Source: CAWACP01 sp963780655
GTDB taxonomy: Bacteria; Acidobacteriota; Terriglobia; Bryobacterales; Bryobacteraceae
Length of the DNA stretch: 64,000 nucleotides
Assembly (NCBI GenBank): GCA_963780655.1
Contig: CAWACP010000004.1
Coordinates: forward strand, 620,001 to 684,000
Direction of reading: 5' to 3'
Notes under the pieces: model-generated
Seen by the model: the letters and a program-made list of their open reading frames with translations, nothing else
Told to the model about the DNA's origin: nothing
Database searches by the model: none
Made by a program: the position numbers and the translations under genes
Part shown: in pieces, positions 61,526-64,000 of the stretch
Position numbering within the stretch: position 1 is the stretch's first letter
Layout: each line of letters starts with the position of its first letter

Positions 61526-62974
61526 TCAGAGTGTTTCCAGCAACCCGGTGAGGAACTTCCAGAACGCCGCTACCGATGAGATCTGCACTCGCTCACCGGG
61601 GCTGTGCGGGCTGACAATCTCCGGGCCGAAGGAAATCATCTGCATGGCGGGGTATTTCTCGCCGATAACGCCGCATTCGAGGCCCGCATGCATGGCAATC
61701 AGCCGGCCCGGATTTCCCAGCGTGGCTTCATGCGCCGCCTTCGCCTTGTGGACCACTTCACTGTCGGGCTCGGGCTTCCAGCCAGGATAACCGCCGGCAT
61801 TCTCCGGCTCGAAGCCGGCCAGCCGAAGCGCAGTCTGTACGGCGCGGCCCGTTGCAAAGCGCGCGCTGTCCACCGAACTACGCTGCAGCGTAGCCATCTC
61901 CACGCGATCGGATTCGAGCGCGATCACCCCGACGTTGGTGGATGTCTGTACCAGGCCTTCGATGTCCGGGCTCATGGAGATGACGCCGTTAGGAACGCAT
62001 ACCAGCAGATCGATTATCCTGGCTGCGTCCTCGGGCGCGATCGGCTGTCCGGGGTTGTCGGCCGTCTCCACCATAACCTGCAGGCCGGGGTCGGCGCGGC
62101 CAAGCTCGCTGCTGATTTCGCGCGCGCTCGTTTGGATGGACTGCCGCATATCCTGCTCGCGCCCGGCGTCGATAAGAACGACCGCAGAGGCCTCGCGTGG
62201 AATTGCGTTGCGCATCTCGCCGCCCGCGATGCCGGCCAGGCCGAACGGGACCTGATCGCCGAGCGTCTGAAGAATGCGCCCGAGGATCAGAATGGCGTTT
62301 CCTCTGCCGCGATGAATATCGACGCCGGAATGGCCGCCCAGCAGGCCGGCGACGCGAACCCGGAACGCCGCGCCGGACCGCTCCGCCTGGCGCGTCACCT
62401 TCGAGCGAGCATTCGTGTTCAAGCCGCCCGCACAGCCGATGCAGAGCGTGTTCAGTTCTTCGTTATCGAGGTTCAGCAGGTATTTCGCGCGCAGCACGCC
62501 TGCAGGAAAATTGCCGGCCCCGGTGAGGCCCGTCTCTTCGTCCACCGTGAAGATGAACTCGAGTGGCCCGTGGGCAATGACGTTGCTCCCCATGACGGCG
62601 AGAGCCGCCGCCACGCCGATGCCGTTGTCTGCTCCGAGCGTCGTGCCGCGGGCCTTCAGCCAGTCGCCGTCCCGGACAATGGTGATGGGGTCGCGAGTGA
62701 AATCGTGCTCGACGTTCCCGTCCTTCACGCACACCATGTCCAGGTGGCCCTGCAGCGCGGCGACACCGGCGTTCTCCCGGCCCGGTCGCGCGGGCTTGCG
62801 GATCACCACATTGCCGGTTGCGTCTACTGAAGATTCCAGACCGAGCCGTGCGGCTTGCGCCAACACGTAATCGCGCGCGGCGGCTTCGTTGCCCGATGCG
62901 CGAGGGATCTTCGCGATGGCATCGAAGTGGACCCAGATCTCGCGCGGCTCGAGGCCTTCCAGTGCACTGGTCAT
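61526..62974 (-). CDS. pepD: Aminoacyl-histidine dipeptidase PepD-like
   Basis: A 482-residue M20C peptidase. The metal-site segments QGHLDMVCVK, GADNGIGVAAALAV, FTVDEETGLTGA and a closing H in MHAGLECGVIGEKYP agree with the PepD layout. It cleaves Xaa-His dipeptides such as carnosine. ATG 62974 has an AAGGAA ribosome binding site. Codons further upstream extend the frame but do not look like PepD. It is near queE on the same strand. Confidence 0.9.
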   Translation of the reverse strand: MTSALEGLEPREIWVHFDAIAKIPRASGNEAAARDYVLAQAARLGLESSVDATGNVVIRKPARPGRENAGVAALQGHLDMVCVKDGNVEHDFTRDPITIVRDGDWLKARGTTLGADNGIGVAAALAVMGSNVIAHGPLEFIFTVDEETGLTGAGNFPAGVLRAKYLLNLDNEELNTLCIGCAGGLNTNARSKVTRQAERSGAAFRVRVAGLLGGHSGVDIHRGRGNAILILGRILQTLGDQVPFGLAGIAGGEMRNAIPREASAVVLIDAGREQDMRQSIQTSAREISSELGRADPGLQVMVETADNPGQPIAPEDAARIIDLLVCVPNGVISMSPDIEGLVQTSTNVGVIALESDRVEMATLQRSSVDSARFATGRAVQTALRLAGFEPENAGGYPGWKPEPDSEVVHKAKAAHEATLGNPGRLIAMHAGLECGVIGEKYPAMQMISFGPEIVSPHSPGERVQISSVAAFWKFLTGLLETL

Positions 62975-63012
62975 AAGTTCCTTTGAAGCACCTATGCTAT
63001 CGCGGATTCTTA

Positions 63013-63696
63013 CTACACACCCCGCCGATTCCCCCACAGCATCACGTGCAGCCGCGGGCTGAATCGGTAACCGCGCTCCTTGCAGATCTCCACCAGCCAA
63101 CGGCCCCGCTCGGCCAAAGTATCGGCATCAATGCCCTCGGGCATCAGCAGCACGCGCGAGCGGTCGCCGCCCACTGCGGTCACCAGCGCTTCCACTTCGG
63201 GCACGTCCTCGGGCGCGGCAATGACGAACTTGAGCTGGTACTCGTACTCCGACATCAGCCGCCGCAACACATTGGACTGGCAGCGCAGGCGCTCATGCTG
63301 AGCCGCCCAGCGGCCGTCTTCCCGCGTCCACGGAGTGGAGTTCGCCAGCTTCGGGCTGATGCTCATCAGATCGCACGCAACAGGCACGTACACCGTGCCT
63401 GCGGTCTCCATCGTGATGTGCGAACCGGCCGCCTGCAGCGCCGTGGTCAGTTCCACAACGGCTGGCTGAATCATCGGTTCGCCGCCGGTCACCACCACGT
63501 GCGATGCTCCGTACGACGACGCCTGCGACACGACATCAGCCACGCTCATCTCCGCGCCTTCGGGCGCCCACGATGTGTATGGCGTGTCGCACCAGACGCA
63601 GCGCAGGTTGCACCCGGAGGTGCGGACGAACACGCTGGGGACGCCGGCAAGCATGCCTTCGCCCTGCACCGAATAGAAGATCTCGGAAATCTTCAC
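63013..63696 (-). CDS. queE: 7-carboxy-7-deazaguanine synthase QueE
   Basis: A 227-residue radical SAM enzyme. The cluster motif CNLRCVWC (C29, C33, C36) is preceded by the QueE N-terminus KISEIFYSVQGEGMLAGVPSVFVRTSG. GGEPMIQP follows. QueE contracts carboxytetrahydropterin to carboxydeazaguanine in the queuosine/preQ0 route. It starts with GTG at 63696; that codon overlaps the stop of the upstream queC gene by 4 bp. A longer frame exists, but it lacks family residues. Confidence 0.93.
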   Translation of the reverse strand: MKISEIFYSVQGEGMLAGVPSVFVRTSGCNLRCVWCDTPYTSWAPEGAEMSVADVVSQASSYGASHVVVTGGEPMIQPAVVELTTALQAAGSHITMETAGTVYVPVACDLMSISPKLANSTPWTREDGRWAAQHERLRCQSNVLRRLMSEYEYQLKFVIAAPEDVPEVEALVTAVGGDRSRVLLMPEGIDADTLAERGRWLVEICKERGYRFSPRLHVMLWGNRRGV

Positions 63697-64000
63697 GCGG
63701 ATTCTCTGCTCTGGTATTTGGTGGGATCCGGCAGACCGGCTTCCGCGAAACCCCGCCGCCGCAGAAGACAGGAATCGCAGGCCCCGCAGGCGCGACCCTG
63801 TGCATCGGGGTCGTAACAACTGTGCGTGAGGCTGAAGTCGACGCCCAGCTTATCGCCCAGCCGCACGATCTCGGCTTTCGACAGGTGGATCAGCGGCGTT
63901 TGTATCCGCAGATTCACGGCGTCTTCCACGCCGGCCTTTGTCGCCAGAGCCGCCATTTTTTCGAACGCCGCTATGAATTCCGGCCGGCAGTCCGGATAAC
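63693..64000 (-). CDS. queC: 7-cyano-7-deazaguanine synthase QueC, C-terminal part
   Basis: The C-terminal part of QueC, cut by the window end. The frame reads PDCRPEFIAAFEKMAALATK, then TPLIHLSKAEIVRLGDKLGV and the zinc motif CYDPDAQGRACGACDSCLLRRRGF. Four cysteines are in place. QueC makes preQ0 from the QueE product. The overlap with queE indicates a queC-queE operon. About 102 residues are visible, and the ATG is outside the window. Confidence 0.93.
   Translation of the reverse strand, partial: YPDCRPEFIAAFEKMAALATKAGVEDAVNLRIQTPLIHLSKAEIVRLGDKLGVDFSLTHSCYDPDAQGRACGACDSCLLRRRGFAEAGLPDPTKYQSRESA

Overview
The window is high-GC chromosomal DNA with bacterial gene organisation. Gene content suggests an Acidobacteriota member of the Solibacter/Bryobacter kind. 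This is inference from the TIGR03436-like VWA protein, the secreted PQQ beta-propeller with a fused cytochrome c, large secreted GH2 and GH78 enzymes, an Npt-type nucleotide transporter fused to HEAT repeats, LPS heptose genes, flagellar genes and many dispersed intergenic hairpins. No tRNA, rRNA, CRISPR array, prophage or autonomous transposase was seen.

Layout. 1-6.7 kb: the 3' end of a UDP-glucuronate decarboxylase-like gene, an NAD-dependent epimerase, a cytochrome-PQQ propeller, GmhB-like phosphatase, a cyclase/glucose-dehydrogenase-like pair and a DsbA-like protein. 6.7-12.5 kb: a large GH2-like enzyme, then DUF3311 plus a sodium:solute symporter, and a membrane protein. 12.6-17.7 kb: a protein with four secretin-like repeats, a small secreted protein, ftsY-ribD, DUF488 and a receiver-like protein. 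17.7-20.7 kb: a four-gene LPS heptosyltransferase operon in which every junction overlaps by 4 bp. 20.8-24.3 kb: an HTH protein followed by flgM-flgN-flgK-flgL. 24.4-30.5 kb: membrane hydrolase, diacylglycerol-kinase-like protein, ligA, a VTT membrane protein and a predicted outer-membrane protein.

30.5-38.0 kb is the most distinctive block. A proline-rich tail-anchored protein carrying seven copies of a GEFTRMF-like motif is divergent from tssK-tssL-tssM, the membrane and baseplate genes of a type VI secretion system; no other T6SS gene is in view. 38.0-46.5 kb holds GlcNAc kinase, a methyltransferase, tdk, a coiled-coil protein, a VWA protein, a receiver, an MFS exporter and a decayed stretch. 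In that stretch a 211-bp MITE-like element with a 12-bp target duplication interrupts a MarR regulator, and a frameshifted alcohol dehydrogenase fragment remains. A second, inverted copy of the element lies at 38.05 kb.

46.5-64.0 kb: histidine kinase, the Npt-HEAT transporter, a Rossmann epimerase divergent from a CtaG-like protein, a LarA-like racemase, a radical SAM protein, YtxH, a 1-pyrroline-5-carboxylate dehydrogenase, GlsB-type protein, a GH78 rhamnosidase with an unusual repeat insert, PepD, and queE-queC (queC runs off the window).

Several families of short hairpin repeats are scattered between genes. One supplies the TAG stop codon of three genes, and one arm of another lies inside the GH2 reading frame. 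All functional calls rest on motif recognition by eye; no database search was run.
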